Origin: Catenulispora sp. GP43
GTDB lineage: Bacteria > Actinomycetota > Actinomycetes > Streptomycetales > Catenulisporaceae
DNA: 64,000 nt
Reading direction: 5' to 3'
Assembly: GCF_041260665.1 (NCBI RefSeq)
Contig: NZ_JBGCCT010000033.1
Span: forward strand, 62,001 to 126,000
This document shows positions 43,446 to 52,514 of this stretch, in pieces (the stretch's first letter is position 1; each line of letters opens with the position of its first letter). The notes beneath the pieces were generated by a model. That model had not been told where the DNA came from and did not search any database. It saw nothing but the letters and a program-made list of their open reading frames with translations. A program made the position numbers and the translations under genes.

Positions 43446-46225
43446 AGATGCCGATGATCGGTCGCGAAGCGGAGGCAGATCGGATCCTGAAGGTGGTCGA
43501 CGCCGGCCGGGACGCCTCGCGGACTCTCCTGGTGCTCGGTGAGGCCGGCGCGGGCAAGACGACATTGTTGACCGTCGCCGCCGAGCGTGCGTCGGGGATC
43601 GGAACGAAGGTCCTGACATCCCAGGGCTGTGAAGGCGAGACGGAGCTGTCCTTCGCTTCCTTGCGCCAACTGCTGCGTCCGCTCCTGCCCGGCATCGTCG
43701 AGTTGCCCGGGCACCTGCGTAAAGCGCTGGAGACGGCGTTCGGCTCGGTCGCCGCCACAGAGCCGGCCGACCCGATGCATCTGCGGGTCGCCGTCCTGAC
43801 GGTGCTCGCCGAGGTGTCACGGCGTCGGCCGCTGCTGCTGATCGTGGACGATGTGCAGCTGTTCGACCGCGATTCCCGCGACGTCCTGGGCTTCGCAGTG
43901 CGGCGGCTCACCGTCGAGCCGGTGACGATGCTGTTCGCCGCGCGTGGTCTGACGCCGCCGGAGGGCTTCGTGCCGGGGCTTCCGATCCTGGCCATGGGGC
44001 CGCTGACCGGCCAGGCATCGGTTCGGCTGATGGACGCCCAGCCCCAGGCCCCGGCTGGCCGCGCCCGGATGGATGTGCTCGAGCAGGCGGAAGGCAATCC
44101 TCTGGCCATCATCGAGCTGTGCCGCTCGGCGTTCGGGGACGCCTCACAGGGGACGCCGGTAAGCGGGCCGCCCCGAAGCCTGCGTATCCAGGAGATGTTC
44201 GCCTCCCGGCTCCGCGCCCTGCCGGAGGCCACCCAACGGCTGGTCCTGTACGCGGCTGCGTCCTCGGGCTACACGGATCTGGCGACCGTCATGGCGGCTG
44301 CGGCGGCGGGCTGCGATCTGGCGGGATGGGAGCCCGCGGAGGAAGCCGCACTGATAGCCATCGTCGACGGCCAGGTCGGGTTTCAGCACCCCCTGGTCCG
44401 CGCCGCCTCCTACCAGGGGTCCACCGCCCGTGCCCGGCGCCAGGCGCACGCCGATCTGGCCGCGGTGCTCGCCGACGATCCCGCGCGCCGGGCCTGGCAC
44501 CTGGCGGCAGCGTGCGTCGACCCCGACGAGACGGTGGCCGCGGCTCTGGAGGAGACGGCAGAACTGGCCGGGACACGCGGCGGCCTGTTCGCGGCTGCGC
44601 GCGCCTGGGAACGGGCCGCCGAGTGCAGTCCCGATCCGGAAGACAAGGCGCGCCGGTATGCCGAGGCGGTCCGGGCCGCGATCAACGCGGGGGACCCCTC
44701 TTGGGTCGTCGAGCTGTACGCCAAGGTCACGGCCTTGACGCGGGATCGGGATGTACTGAGCGCGGCGGCCTGTGGCGCGGCCCGGGCGTTGTCCTTCTTC
44801 GGCCGTCAGCGGGAGGCCTTCCAGATCGTGATGGACGCGGCCGACCCGCCGCCCAACGACGGCAGGACCCTGCTCACCCTGACCGCCGTGCTGAACACCC
44901 TCGGCGTCCATTCGGGGCTGCCCGAGATCCGTCGTCCAGTCGCATCCCTCCTCGATCGGGTGGTGATCGAGGATGTCGAGACGTCCCATACGCCGCTGGT
45001 GCCCGTCGAGGCTGTCGACGCCATCCGGGCGGGTGTGCTGGCCGGGATCGATCCGGTCGCCAACGCCCCCGCGATGCTCAGCCGGACCCGGCAGCCCTCC
45101 CTGCTGGACCCGCTGCCCGGCCCGGGTGAGGCGGAGCGGCTCCAAGTCCTCGGAGCCGTCGCGTTCTGGGCCGACGAGTCAGACCTTTGCCTCGATGCCT
45201 TCCGGAAGATGTCGGTGCTGCTGCGCGGGCAGGGGGCCATGGGAAACGGGGCGAACTCGTTTCCCGCGATGGCCGCGACGCTGATCGATACCGGCCGGTG
45301 GGCCGAGGCCGACGAGTTGCTGGCCGAGGCGTGGGAACTCGCTGTCGTCCACAAGCTGGTGCGCGTCGAGGTCGCTGTCGACGCTTTGCGGGTGACCCTG
45401 CGTGGGCTGCGCGGCTCCAGCACCGAGTCCGTTCGCTCCGGTGCCGGGGTTCCCCCGCCGGAATTGTCGTGGACGGCCGTCGATCTGGAGGAGAACCGGG
45501 CCGCGCATGTCTGGCTGTTGCGGGCGGCCGCCACCGCCGCGACGGCCGCCGGTGATTTCGAGGGCGCTTACCGGCATCTCCGGCGGCTGTTCGGCGACGA
45601 CGGGGCACCGCTGCACTACTTCCACTCGCCGAGGTTGGTCGCCGATCTCGCAGCCGCCGCCTTCCGCGCTGGCCGCCGGCAGGAGGCTGCGACAGTCGTG
45701 GCGGCGGTTCGCGAGGCGGCGGGGCCGGAGCCGACGACCCGGATGACGCTGCTGCTGCACCATGCTGAAGCTCTGGTCGGTGCGGACAAGGATGCCGAGC
45801 AGCACTTCCGCCTGGCCGTGGTGAATCCCGCTGCTGAGCAGTGGCCTTTCGCGCGTGCCCTGGCCCGGTTCCACTATGCGCAGTGGTTGCGCCGGCATCG
45901 TCATCCTTCGGAATCCCGAGCTCTGTTGACGGCGGCGTGGGAGTCGTTCAGCCGGCTCGGTGCGGAGGGCATGGCCGGGCAGGCGCGTGCTGAACTGCGG
46001 GCCAGTGGTGTCGCCATGACGGCGACTACGCTTGATCCACTCTCCACGCTGACCGCCCACGAGGAGAAGATCGTCAGGATGGCGGCCCGCGGGCTGAGCA
46101 ATCGGGAGATCGCCGAGCGATTCGTGGTGTCGCCCCGGACGATCGGCGCGCACCTCTATCGCGTGTACCCGAAACTCGGGGTCAGCAGCCGGCACCAGCT
46201 GCGCGACTTCTTCAACGATCTGTGA
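43442..46225 (+). CDS. LuxR-family ATPase (LAL, STAND) regulator coupled to hydrolases
   Basis: The 927 residues have Walker A GEAGAGKT at 33-40, Walker B LLLIVDDVQLFD, a long helical sensor region, and a C-terminal HTH with LTAHEEKIVRMAARGLSNRE and SPRTIGAHLYRVYPKLG. The start was set by the ATGA overlap with the upstream hydrolase; the frame continues upstream only as a shadow of that gene. It is sandwiched between two Cys-type hydrolases, the second starting 10 bases after its stop. It is a close paralogue of the LAL at 57-59.9 kb, with near-identical DNA-binding ends. Its inducer may be a substrate, product or acyl-adduct of the flanking enzymes. Confidence 0.92.
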   Translation: MKMPMIGREAEADRILKVVDAGRDASRTLLVLGEAGAGKTTLLTVAAERASGIGTKVLTSQGCEGETELSFASLRQLLRPLLPGIVELPGHLRKALETAFGSVAATEPADPMHLRVAVLTVLAEVSRRRPLLLIVDDVQLFDRDSRDVLGFAVRRLTVEPVTMLFAARGLTPPEGFVPGLPILAMGPLTGQASVRLMDAQPQAPAGRARMDVLEQAEGNPLAIIELCRSAFGDASQGTPVSGPPRSLRIQEMFASRLRALPEATQRLVLYAAASSGYTDLATVMAAAAAGCDLAGWEPAEEAALIAIVDGQVGFQHPLVRAASYQGSTARARRQAHADLAAVLADDPARRAWHLAAACVDPDETVAAALEETAELAGTRGGLFAAARAWERAAECSPDPEDKARRYAEAVRAAINAGDPSWVVELYAKVTALTRDRDVLSAAACGAARALSFFGRQREAFQIVMDAADPPPNDGRTLLTLTAVLNTLGVHSGLPEIRRPVASLLDRVVIEDVETSHTPLVPVEAVDAIRAGVLAGIDPVANAPAMLSRTRQPSLLDPLPGPGEAERLQVLGAVAFWADESDLCLDAFRKMSVLLRGQGAMGNGANSFPAMAATLIDTGRWAEADELLAEAWELAVVHKLVRVEVAVDALRVTLRGLRGSSTESVRSGAGVPPPELSWTAVDLEENRAAHVWLLRAAATAATAAGDFEGAYRHLRRLFGDDGAPLHYFHSPRLVADLAAAAFRAGRRQEAATVVAAVREAAGPEPTTRMTLLLHHAEALVGADKDAEQHFRLAVVNPAAEQWPFARALARFHYAQWLRRHRHPSESRALLTAAWESFSRLGAEGMAGQARAELRASGVAMTATTLDPLSTLTAHEEKIVRMAARGLSNREIAERFVVSPRTIGAHLYRVYPKLGVSSRHQLRDFFNDL

Positions 46226-46235
46226 GACGAGGGAC

Positions 46236-47234
46236 ATGAAAGACGAAACGGCTGCGACTGGCGGCGGTCGCGACCGCGGAACCGCCGTCGTCCTCGATCC
46301 GGCGATCCAGCGGTTCGTCGATGCTTCGGCTGCGCCGCCGTACCTGCATCAGCTCGGCCCGCTCGACGGTCGGCAGGCGCTGTCGGAGGCTCAGGGCCGA
46401 ACCCTGGAGGACTACGGCCTGGATGTGGAATTCCTGGTGGCGCCCGTGGGACCGTCGGGGCTCGTGGGCTTCTGGACGTTTCGCCCCTCCGGCCAGTCCG
46501 GCCCGCTCCCGGTGGTCGTCTACGTCCACGGCGGCCGGTGGATGCTGGGCGACGCCCAGACCCATGAGCGCATGATCAGTGAGCTGACGGTAGCCAGCGG
46601 CGCGGTGTTCGTCGTCCCCGAATACAGCCGCACGCCCGAGGCGCGCTATCCGGTCGCCTTGGAAGAGTGCTACTCGCTGCTGACCTGGGTCGTCCAGAAC
46701 GCCACCGCGCTGCGTCTGAACGGCCGGCGCCTCGCGGTGGCCGGCGATTGCGCCGGAGCGACCTTGGCCACGGCCGTGACCATGGCGGCCAGACAACGGG
46801 GCGGTCCTCGTATACGCGCGCAACTGCTGTACTACCCGATGACCGACCCGAGCGCGCAGACCGCTTCACGCGCTGAGTTCGCCTCCGGCTACTTGCTCAC
46901 TCGCGAAGCCCTGGAGGGGTACTGGCAGCAGTACACCGACGACGAGCGGGAACTCGCCGAACCCACTGCCGCACCGCTGCGGGCGACATCGGCGGATCTG
47001 GCAGGACTGCCGACGGCCATGGTCGTCTCGGCGGAGGCGGACGTCGTCCGCGACGAGGCTGAGCAGTACGCGCGCCGGCTCCGGAAGGCTGGTGTCGCCG
47101 TCACAGCCATCCGGTACCTGGGGACCGTCCACGATTTCGTCTCGCTCAACGCGATCCGCGACAGCCCGCCCGCGCGGGCCGCGATCCGCCAGGGCGGCAG
47201 CTTCCTCGAACACGCTCTGGCGGATCTGCGCTGA
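46236..47234 (+). CDS. GDXG-family hydrolase with Cys nucleophile, second copy
   Basis: The 332 residues repeat the layout of the gene before the LAL: VLDPAIQRFVDAS near the N-terminus, an oxyanion region HGGRWMLGD (Arg for the third Gly), an elbow AGDCAGATLATA with Cys172 for Ser, and a distal acid and base in SAEADVVRDEAE and GTVHDFVSLN. It starts 10 bases after the LAL stop with a GAGGGAC ribosome site, so it is in the same transcript. The altered HGG motif and GDCAGA elbow make it further from a classical esterase than its partner. Confidence 0.85.
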   Translation: MKDETAATGGGRDRGTAVVLDPAIQRFVDASAAPPYLHQLGPLDGRQALSEAQGRTLEDYGLDVEFLVAPVGPSGLVGFWTFRPSGQSGPLPVVVYVHGGRWMLGDAQTHERMISELTVASGAVFVVPEYSRTPEARYPVALEECYSLLTWVVQNATALRLNGRRLAVAGDCAGATLATAVTMAARQRGGPRIRAQLLYYPMTDPSAQTASRAEFASGYLLTREALEGYWQQYTDDERELAEPTAAPLRATSADLAGLPTAMVVSAEADVVRDEAEQYARRLRKAGVAVTAIRYLGTVHDFVSLNAIRDSPPARAAIRQGGSFLEHALADLR

Positions 47235-47399
47235 TGTGGGGAGCGGTGAGCGGATCAGGACCCGCCGGTCAGCCGGTGAAGGCGAACGGTGACCGGGCTC
47301 GCGATCACGTCTCCTTCCCCGACGGGCCGGACGATCCCGTCCATCAGGAGGCTTCCTCTACTTGCTTCTGAAGGGGTGTCGTTCGTTCAGCCCTATTCA

Positions 47400-47437
47400 C
47401 AGGGCCCTGCCAGCCGCTATCGGCTGGCAGGGCCCTG
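47400..47437. terminator. Perfect 17-bp hairpin between convergent genes
   Basis: The arms cagggccctgccagccg and cggctggcagggccctg pair without mismatch around the loop ctat. It lies between the end of the hydrolase-LAL-hydrolase operon and the stop of the convergent haloperoxidase-type gene, so it can terminate both. No T-run is present. The rest of the roughly 250-base gap shows no gene. Confidence 0.8.
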
Positions 47438-47483
47438 TCGGTGCGGCACGCCGAGCGCGGGGACCGCCTCAGCGGGCCGTCTC

Positions 47484-48305
47484 CTAGCCCTTGATGAAGG
47501 CGAGCAGGTCGGCCTCGAACGCCTTGCGGTACTCACCCTGCAGGCCGTGCGAACCGCCCGCGTAGATCTTGAGGGTGGCGTCCTTGACGATCTCTGCGGT
47601 CTTCAACGCGGCGTCGGTGTAGGGCACGATCTGGTCGTCCTCGCCGTGCGCCACCAGCGTGGGCACGTCGATGCGCTCCAGGTCGGCGGTGAAGTCGGTC
47701 TCCGAGAACTGCTTGATGCAGTCGTAGGCGCCCTTCAGTCCGCACTGCATGCCCCAGGCCTGGAACGAGTCCACCATGCCCTGCGAACGCGCCGCGTCCG
47801 GACGGTTGAAGCCGTAGAAGGGCTCCGCGAGGTCCTTGAAGAACTGCGACCGGTCGGCCAGCACGCCGGCCCGGATGCCGTCGAACACGTCGATCGGCAG
47901 GCCATCGGGGTTGGCGTCGGTCTTGACCATGATCGGCGGCACGGCGCCGAGCAGGACGGCCTTGGCCACCCGCGAGGAGCCGTGGCGGCCGATGTACCGG
48001 GCGACTTCGCCGCCGCCGGTGGAGTGCCCGACGTGGATGGCGTCGGTCAGGTCCAGGGTCTGGACCAGCTGTGCCAGGTCGTCGGCGTAGGTGTCCATGT
48101 CGTTGCCGGTCCACGGCTGGTCCGAGCGGCCGTGGCCGCGCCGGTCGTGGGCGATGGCGCGGAAACCGGCGTCGGCGACCAGCTTCATCTGCTCGTCCCA
48201 GACATCGGCGTTCAGCGGCCAGCCGTGGCTGAAGACCACCGGCTGCCCGCTGCCCCAGTCCTTGTAGAAGATCTTCGTGCCGTCGGTGGTGGTGATGAAA
48301 CTCAT
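47484..48305 (-). CDS. Alpha/beta hydrolase, non-heme chloroperoxidase/arylesterase type
   Basis: The 273 residues begin [20 protein letters not shown], with [14 protein letters not shown] as the oxyanion region, Ser in [16 protein letters not shown], Asp in [13 protein letters not shown] and His in [13 protein letters not shown]. This is the complete triad of cofactor-free haloperoxidases such as bromoperoxidase A2, which are esterases with perhydrolase activity. No signal peptide is seen. It sits about 130 bases downstream of a LAL regulator on the same strand. Confidence 0.9.
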   Translation of the reverse strand: MSFITTTDGTKIFYKDWGSGQPVVFSHGWPLNADVWDEQMKLVADAGFRAIAHDRRGHGRSDQPWTGNDMDTYADDLAQLVQTLDLTDAIHVGHSTGGGEVARYIGRHGSSRVAKAVLLGAVPPIMVKTDANPDGLPIDVFDGIRAGVLADRSQFFKDLAEPFYGFNRPDAARSQGMVDSFQAWGMQCGLKGAYDCIKQFSETDFTADLERIDVPTLVAHGEDDQIVPYTDAALKTAEIVKDATLKIYAGGSHGLQGEYRKAFEADLLAFIKG

Positions 48306-48438
48306 CGTGTGCTTCCTTAGAACGTGGGTGATCGGCGTCGATTTCGATCATGTCGGTCCGGGCCCGGCCGGCGAATCTGCCAAACTGCTGCAGTCAGGCT
48401 CGGGAGCAGCTAAGTCATGCTTTTCAGAGTGCTTAAGC

Positions 48439-51207
48439 TCAGGCCGCCGGTGTCAGGACGTCGAGGGCGTCACGGAGCGCGGAGCGCGATGTGATGCCGA
48501 GCTTGGGGAAGATCCGGTACAGATGCGCGCTGACCGTCCGCGGCGACAAGAACAGCCGCTCGGCGATCGCCTTGTTGCTCAGGCCGCGAGCGGCCAGACG
48601 TGCCACCTCCAGCTGCTGCGCGGTCAGCTCGACGGGGGGCAGCAGGTCGTGTGGGGACGAGAACGGGGTCTGGATGGCGACGCCCGCCAAGCGCAGTTCC
48701 TGCTCTGCGCGCTGCTGCCACGGCGTCGCACCGATGCGGGCGAAGACCTCGGCGGCCCGGCGGAGCTCCGGGCGCGCGTCGCCGGGGCGGTGCCGGCGAC
48801 GGTACAGCTCGCCCAGGGCCAGGCTGACCCGGGCGGTCTCGAACGGCCACCGGTCGACGTTCCGCAGGGCCAGCGTCGCCTGGAACAGCGGCACCGCCTC
48901 GTCGTCGGGCGCCGTCAGTGCGCGGGCGGCCAGGATGTGCATCTGCAACCGCGATGAGATGTCGGCCAGGCCGGCTGCGGACGCCACCGCGATCAATTCC
49001 GTCGCCTCGTCGCGGCGGCCGGTCCGGACCGCCGCCTCGACCCGGTCGAACAAGGTCCAGGACGCGATGCCCGTGAAGGCCGGGCCGATGGTCGAGACGC
49101 CGATCCGCGTGGACTGGGCGTACGCGGTCTCGTAGTCGCCTTGCGACAGGGCGGCGAGTGCGAGATTGCGGGCGGAGTACGCCAGGTGGAGTCCGCTGCC
49201 GCGCGGCGTGGCCCATTGCTCGATGGCCTGGCTGAGCTCGCGAACTGTGTCCGGGTCGCCCTGGCCGGCGGCGATCAAGCCGAGCAGACAGCGGAAGTCG
49301 TGCGCGGCCACTGTGAGACCGTGCTCGATGCTCAGGTCGAGGCCGTGGCCGACGGCGGACTCCGCCGCCTCCCAATCTCCGGACAGGTAGCGGTCCTGCG
49401 CCGAGAACAGATAGCCGTTGACCGCGTGCACGACGGCGCCGGACTCGGACTCGCGGTCGGTGAGCATCCGCAGGAAGGGACGGACCTCGCTCAGCGAATC
49501 AGCCCTCGAAGCTGCGAGGGACAGCGCTACCAGGCGTCTGGCGGTCAGGTCCTCCGGCAGCAGATTGGCCGTGTTCGCGAGGTGCTCCGGAACCGTCCCC
49601 GGGCCTGCGGCCAGTTCCGTCGCACCGGCGATCGACTGGTACAGGAGCCTGACGTCGTCGTCCAACGCGTCATGGTGCAGCGCGACGAGCCGGGTGACCT
49701 CGCTCCAGTCCTCGGGGCTCTGACCGTAATGGACGGCCATGATCAGCAGCCAGAGGGCTTCGCTCCGCTCCGGGAACGCCTCGCCGTTGTTCAACAGGCG
49801 GAACAAGGTCTTGCGGACGCCGGGGAGGTCTCCCTCGAAGCGGAACGCCAGCGCGGCTCGGGTGATCTGGTCCCTGGCGCCCGGTCGGTGGCTGCCGAGC
49901 GCGATCCGGGCCCGGGCCAGCAGGGCCGCGGCTGATTCGGCCTGACCGCCGTCCACCGCCAAACCGGCCGCGCTCTGGAGACGGCGTACGGCATCGCTCG
50001 TGGCGGGGCTCAGATCGGCGGCGCGGCGCAGCGCCGCCACCGCGCGGGCTGCTCCGCCGCGCCCTCCGATCTGCTCGGCCGCGCGCTCGATTTCGGCCGC
50101 GGCCTCTTCGTCCGGCTCGGTGGCCGATGCCATGAGGTGCCACATCCGCCGTTCGGGTCGGCCGTGGTACGCCGCAGCCAGTTCCGCGTGCGCGGCGCGA
50201 ACTTCATCCGGCAAGGCCGTTCCGATGATCGCTGATCGGACCAGGGGATGTCGGAAACGCGGCGCGGTCGGCGTGGAGCCGTCGGTGATCAGCCGCAGTT
50301 GTTCGAGGTCGAGGAGTTCCTGCTGCGACAGCTTGGGCGGATGCGGGGCCGGACCGGCCTGTGGGGTGTCCCGATCGCGGCCTTCGGCATCCAACGCTAT
50401 CCGCAGCAAGGCGAGCCTGGTGACGTCCGGCAAGGCCCTCACCACGGCCGCATAGTCGGTTTCCAGCCGGGTCCGCAGCGGGTGCCGGCCGGGAACCAGG
50501 CCGGGCGCGCTGGCAGCGCTGGTGAGCACCGCGGGCAACTCGGTGAGCGCGAGGGGGTTCCCGGCGGCTTCGAGAAGCACGCGCTGCCGTAGTCCCGCAG
50601 GCAGATCCGGGCACCGGTCGAGCAGAAGGCCTTCGGAGTCGGCGTCGGACAGCGGACCCACCTCCAGGGTGGTCAAACCGCGGGTTCTCCGCTCGGCGGC
50701 CGTGAGAAGCGGCTGCGCGAGAATCGCGCTGACAGCTCCTTCCGGCCGGAGGCGCAGCATGGTGAACAGCAGTACCTCGCGTGTCTCCTGGTCCATCCAG
50801 TGCGCGTCCTCGACCGCCACCAGCACCGGGCCGTCGGTGGCGACCGCCTGCACCAGGGCCAGCGATGCGGCGGAGACGGCGAAGCGCTCTGGCCGCGGGC
50901 CCGGCTCGTAGCGCAGGACGCGGCGCAGCACGTCCCGATGGAACGGCTCAGTGCGGTCCAGATACGACATGACCGGTGCGAACAGCTGATGCAGTCCGGC
51001 GAAGGCGAGCTGGGACTCGTCCTCATAGCCCGTGGCGCAGAGGATCCGGTTGCCGTGCTGCTGCGCGTAGGCGACCCCGGCCTGGAGGAGGGCGGATTTG
51101 CCGATGCCCAGGTCTCCGTGCAGGACGATGCTGGGCACGCTCCCAGGGGAACGGTCGATGGCGGCTTCCAGGGTGGCCAGCTCCAGGACGCGCCCATGGA
51201 TCTTCAT
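48439..51207 (-). CDS. LuxR-family ATPase (LAL, STAND) regulator
   Basis: The 922 residues start at MKIHGRVLELATLEAAI with GGAGG-type spacing (GGAGGTGGCCCC then ATG). Walker A is GDLGIGKS at 31-38, and Walker B VLVAVEDAHWMD has Glu for the first Asp. The C-terminal HTH reads LTAQQLEVARLAARGLSNKA and SPRTVSAHLYRIFPKLG. It is upstream of the haloperoxidase-type hydrolase and downstream of the AraC gene, all on the minus strand. A start 17 codons upstream is possible but lacks a ribosome site. Confidence 0.9.
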   Translation of the reverse strand: MKIHGRVLELATLEAAIDRSPGSVPSIVLHGDLGIGKSALLQAGVAYAQQHGNRILCATGYEDESQLAFAGLHQLFAPVMSYLDRTEPFHRDVLRRVLRYEPGPRPERFAVSAASLALVQAVATDGPVLVAVEDAHWMDQETREVLLFTMLRLRPEGAVSAILAQPLLTAAERRTRGLTTLEVGPLSDADSEGLLLDRCPDLPAGLRQRVLLEAAGNPLALTELPAVLTSAASAPGLVPGRHPLRTRLETDYAAVVRALPDVTRLALLRIALDAEGRDRDTPQAGPAPHPPKLSQQELLDLEQLRLITDGSTPTAPRFRHPLVRSAIIGTALPDEVRAAHAELAAAYHGRPERRMWHLMASATEPDEEAAAEIERAAEQIGGRGGAARAVAALRRAADLSPATSDAVRRLQSAAGLAVDGGQAESAAALLARARIALGSHRPGARDQITRAALAFRFEGDLPGVRKTLFRLLNNGEAFPERSEALWLLIMAVHYGQSPEDWSEVTRLVALHHDALDDDVRLLYQSIAGATELAAGPGTVPEHLANTANLLPEDLTARRLVALSLAASRADSLSEVRPFLRMLTDRESESGAVVHAVNGYLFSAQDRYLSGDWEAAESAVGHGLDLSIEHGLTVAAHDFRCLLGLIAAGQGDPDTVRELSQAIEQWATPRGSGLHLAYSARNLALAALSQGDYETAYAQSTRIGVSTIGPAFTGIASWTLFDRVEAAVRTGRRDEATELIAVASAAGLADISSRLQMHILAARALTAPDDEAVPLFQATLALRNVDRWPFETARVSLALGELYRRRHRPGDARPELRRAAEVFARIGATPWQQRAEQELRLAGVAIQTPFSSPHDLLPPVELTAQQLEVARLAARGLSNKAIAERLFLSPRTVSAHLYRIFPKLGITSRSALRDALDVLTPAA

Positions 51208-51365
51208 GGGGCCACCTCCACAGCGGACTCGGCGAGACGGGACTCCTACAGGCGACACGGCCGGTCAGAGCAGAATCGGCCTTCGTCTCAGCGACGCTAT
51301 GCCGTCCGCTTGCGTCGGGCATCAGTCACGCGACTTAACCGCGCAGCGGTGGCCGCCGGGGGCCG

Positions 51366-52343
51366 TCAAGCCGCGAGCGAAGCCGCCGGCTGCCGACCGC
51401 TGCGCCACTCCCGGGGCGTGACCCCGTAGGCCGCTTTGAACGTCCGGCTGAAGTGCGCGGCGTTCACAAAGCCCCAGCGTTGCGCGACCGCGGAGACAGT
51501 GGGTTTCGCACGGTTCGGACGAGCCAGCTCTCTGCAGCACTCCTCCAGCCGCCGCCGTCGGATCAGACGGCTGACCGTGATGCCTTCGCTTTCGAAGATC
51601 CGGTGGAGGTACCGCACGGAAATGCCGTGGGCCTTGGCGATGCTCTCAGGAGACAGCTCAGTGTCCGCCAGCTGGTGGTTGATGTACCTCCGGATGCGCA
51701 GCGCCAGGTGGCTGGTCGCCGCATCAGGATCCGGAAGAAGCTCGACGTGTTCGGTGACGAGGGTGGCCACCAGGTCGGCGACGTTGCCCGCGAGCCGGTT
51801 CCCCACCGACGCGGTGCAGGGCGCGCCCGACGCCAGCACCGTCAGCACCGGCGCCAGCATCGCCGCCACGCCCTGGTCGGGTCGGATCGCCTTCGCGGCG
51901 ACGTGCCGCAGGTCGTTCTCCGGGACGGTCATCGCCCGGCGGGGGAGCAGGAACAGATGGAACAGGAAGCGCTCGGGGAAGTCGAACGAGTAGGGCCGCG
52001 CGCCGTCGAAGATCACCAGGTCGCCCCGGTCGACTCCGGTGCTGCGCCCGTCCTGGGTCATCGACGCGGAGCCGGCGGCCAGCAGGCCGATGGTGATGTG
52101 GCTCTCGGCGGAGTCCTGGGCAAGCCGCGAACCTCGGCGGAGCCGTTGGGCGTCGGCTTCGAACGTGGTGACCTGCAGGTAGCCGACGTCGCGCACGGCG
52201 AGGCGTCCGGCGAAGGGTCCGCTGTCGTTCCAAGGGGCCACGGCCACAGGTCCGAAGCGGTGGTTCACGGCGTCCTGCCAGTAGGCGCGGGCGTTCTGGT
52301 CCGGCACGGACTCGGTCGTCATCGCAAGGGTCGTCGGGCTCAT
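51366..52343 (-). CDS. AraC-family transcriptional regulator
   Basis: The 325 residues have an N-terminal AraC_binding_2-like sensor (residues about 20-200, with FEADAQRLRRGSRLAQDSAE and DLVIFDGARPYSFDFPERF) typical of NocR/FeaR-type regulators. The C-terminal double HTH reads RIRRYINHQLADTELSPESI, then GISVRYLHRIFESEG and RWGFVNAAHFSRTFKAAYG. The start at 52343 has GAGG eight bases before. It is divergent from the LAL at 52.5 kb across 170 bases and may control it. Confidence 0.9.
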   Translation of the reverse strand: MSPTTLAMTTESVPDQNARAYWQDAVNHRFGPVAVAPWNDSGPFAGRLAVRDVGYLQVTTFEADAQRLRRGSRLAQDSAESHITIGLLAAGSASMTQDGRSTGVDRGDLVIFDGARPYSFDFPERFLFHLFLLPRRAMTVPENDLRHVAAKAIRPDQGVAAMLAPVLTVLASGAPCTASVGNRLAGNVADLVATLVTEHVELLPDPDAATSHLALRIRRYINHQLADTELSPESIAKAHGISVRYLHRIFESEGITVSRLIRRRRLEECCRELARPNRAKPTVSAVAQRWGFVNAAHFSRTFKAAYGVTPREWRSGRQPAASLAA

Positions 52344-52514
52344 AGCGTCAGCCTCGCCATCGCGGGTCCCTCGACGCATTGGTCAACTTACTGCACTTGT
52401 TCATCTGCTTTCCTACGTCCCACAAGCCGAGCCATGCGTAAGCAGCCCTGGTTCGCCAGATCAGGCGCGGTCGGCTTACGCTCGGCGCAGAACGAACAGG
52501 AGTGAGCACTCGAG

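Noticed and set aside
41019-43820. A 933-codon minus-strand frame opposite two hydrolase genes and the LAL start
   Set aside because: It has shadow composition, and the plus-strand genes have complete motifs and ribosome sites.
48360-48438. Near-dyad agctaag...cttaagct upstream of the 47.5-kb hydrolase
   Set aside because: The arms differ by an insertion and the region is also the 3' end of the LAL unit, so the support is too weak for an operator call.
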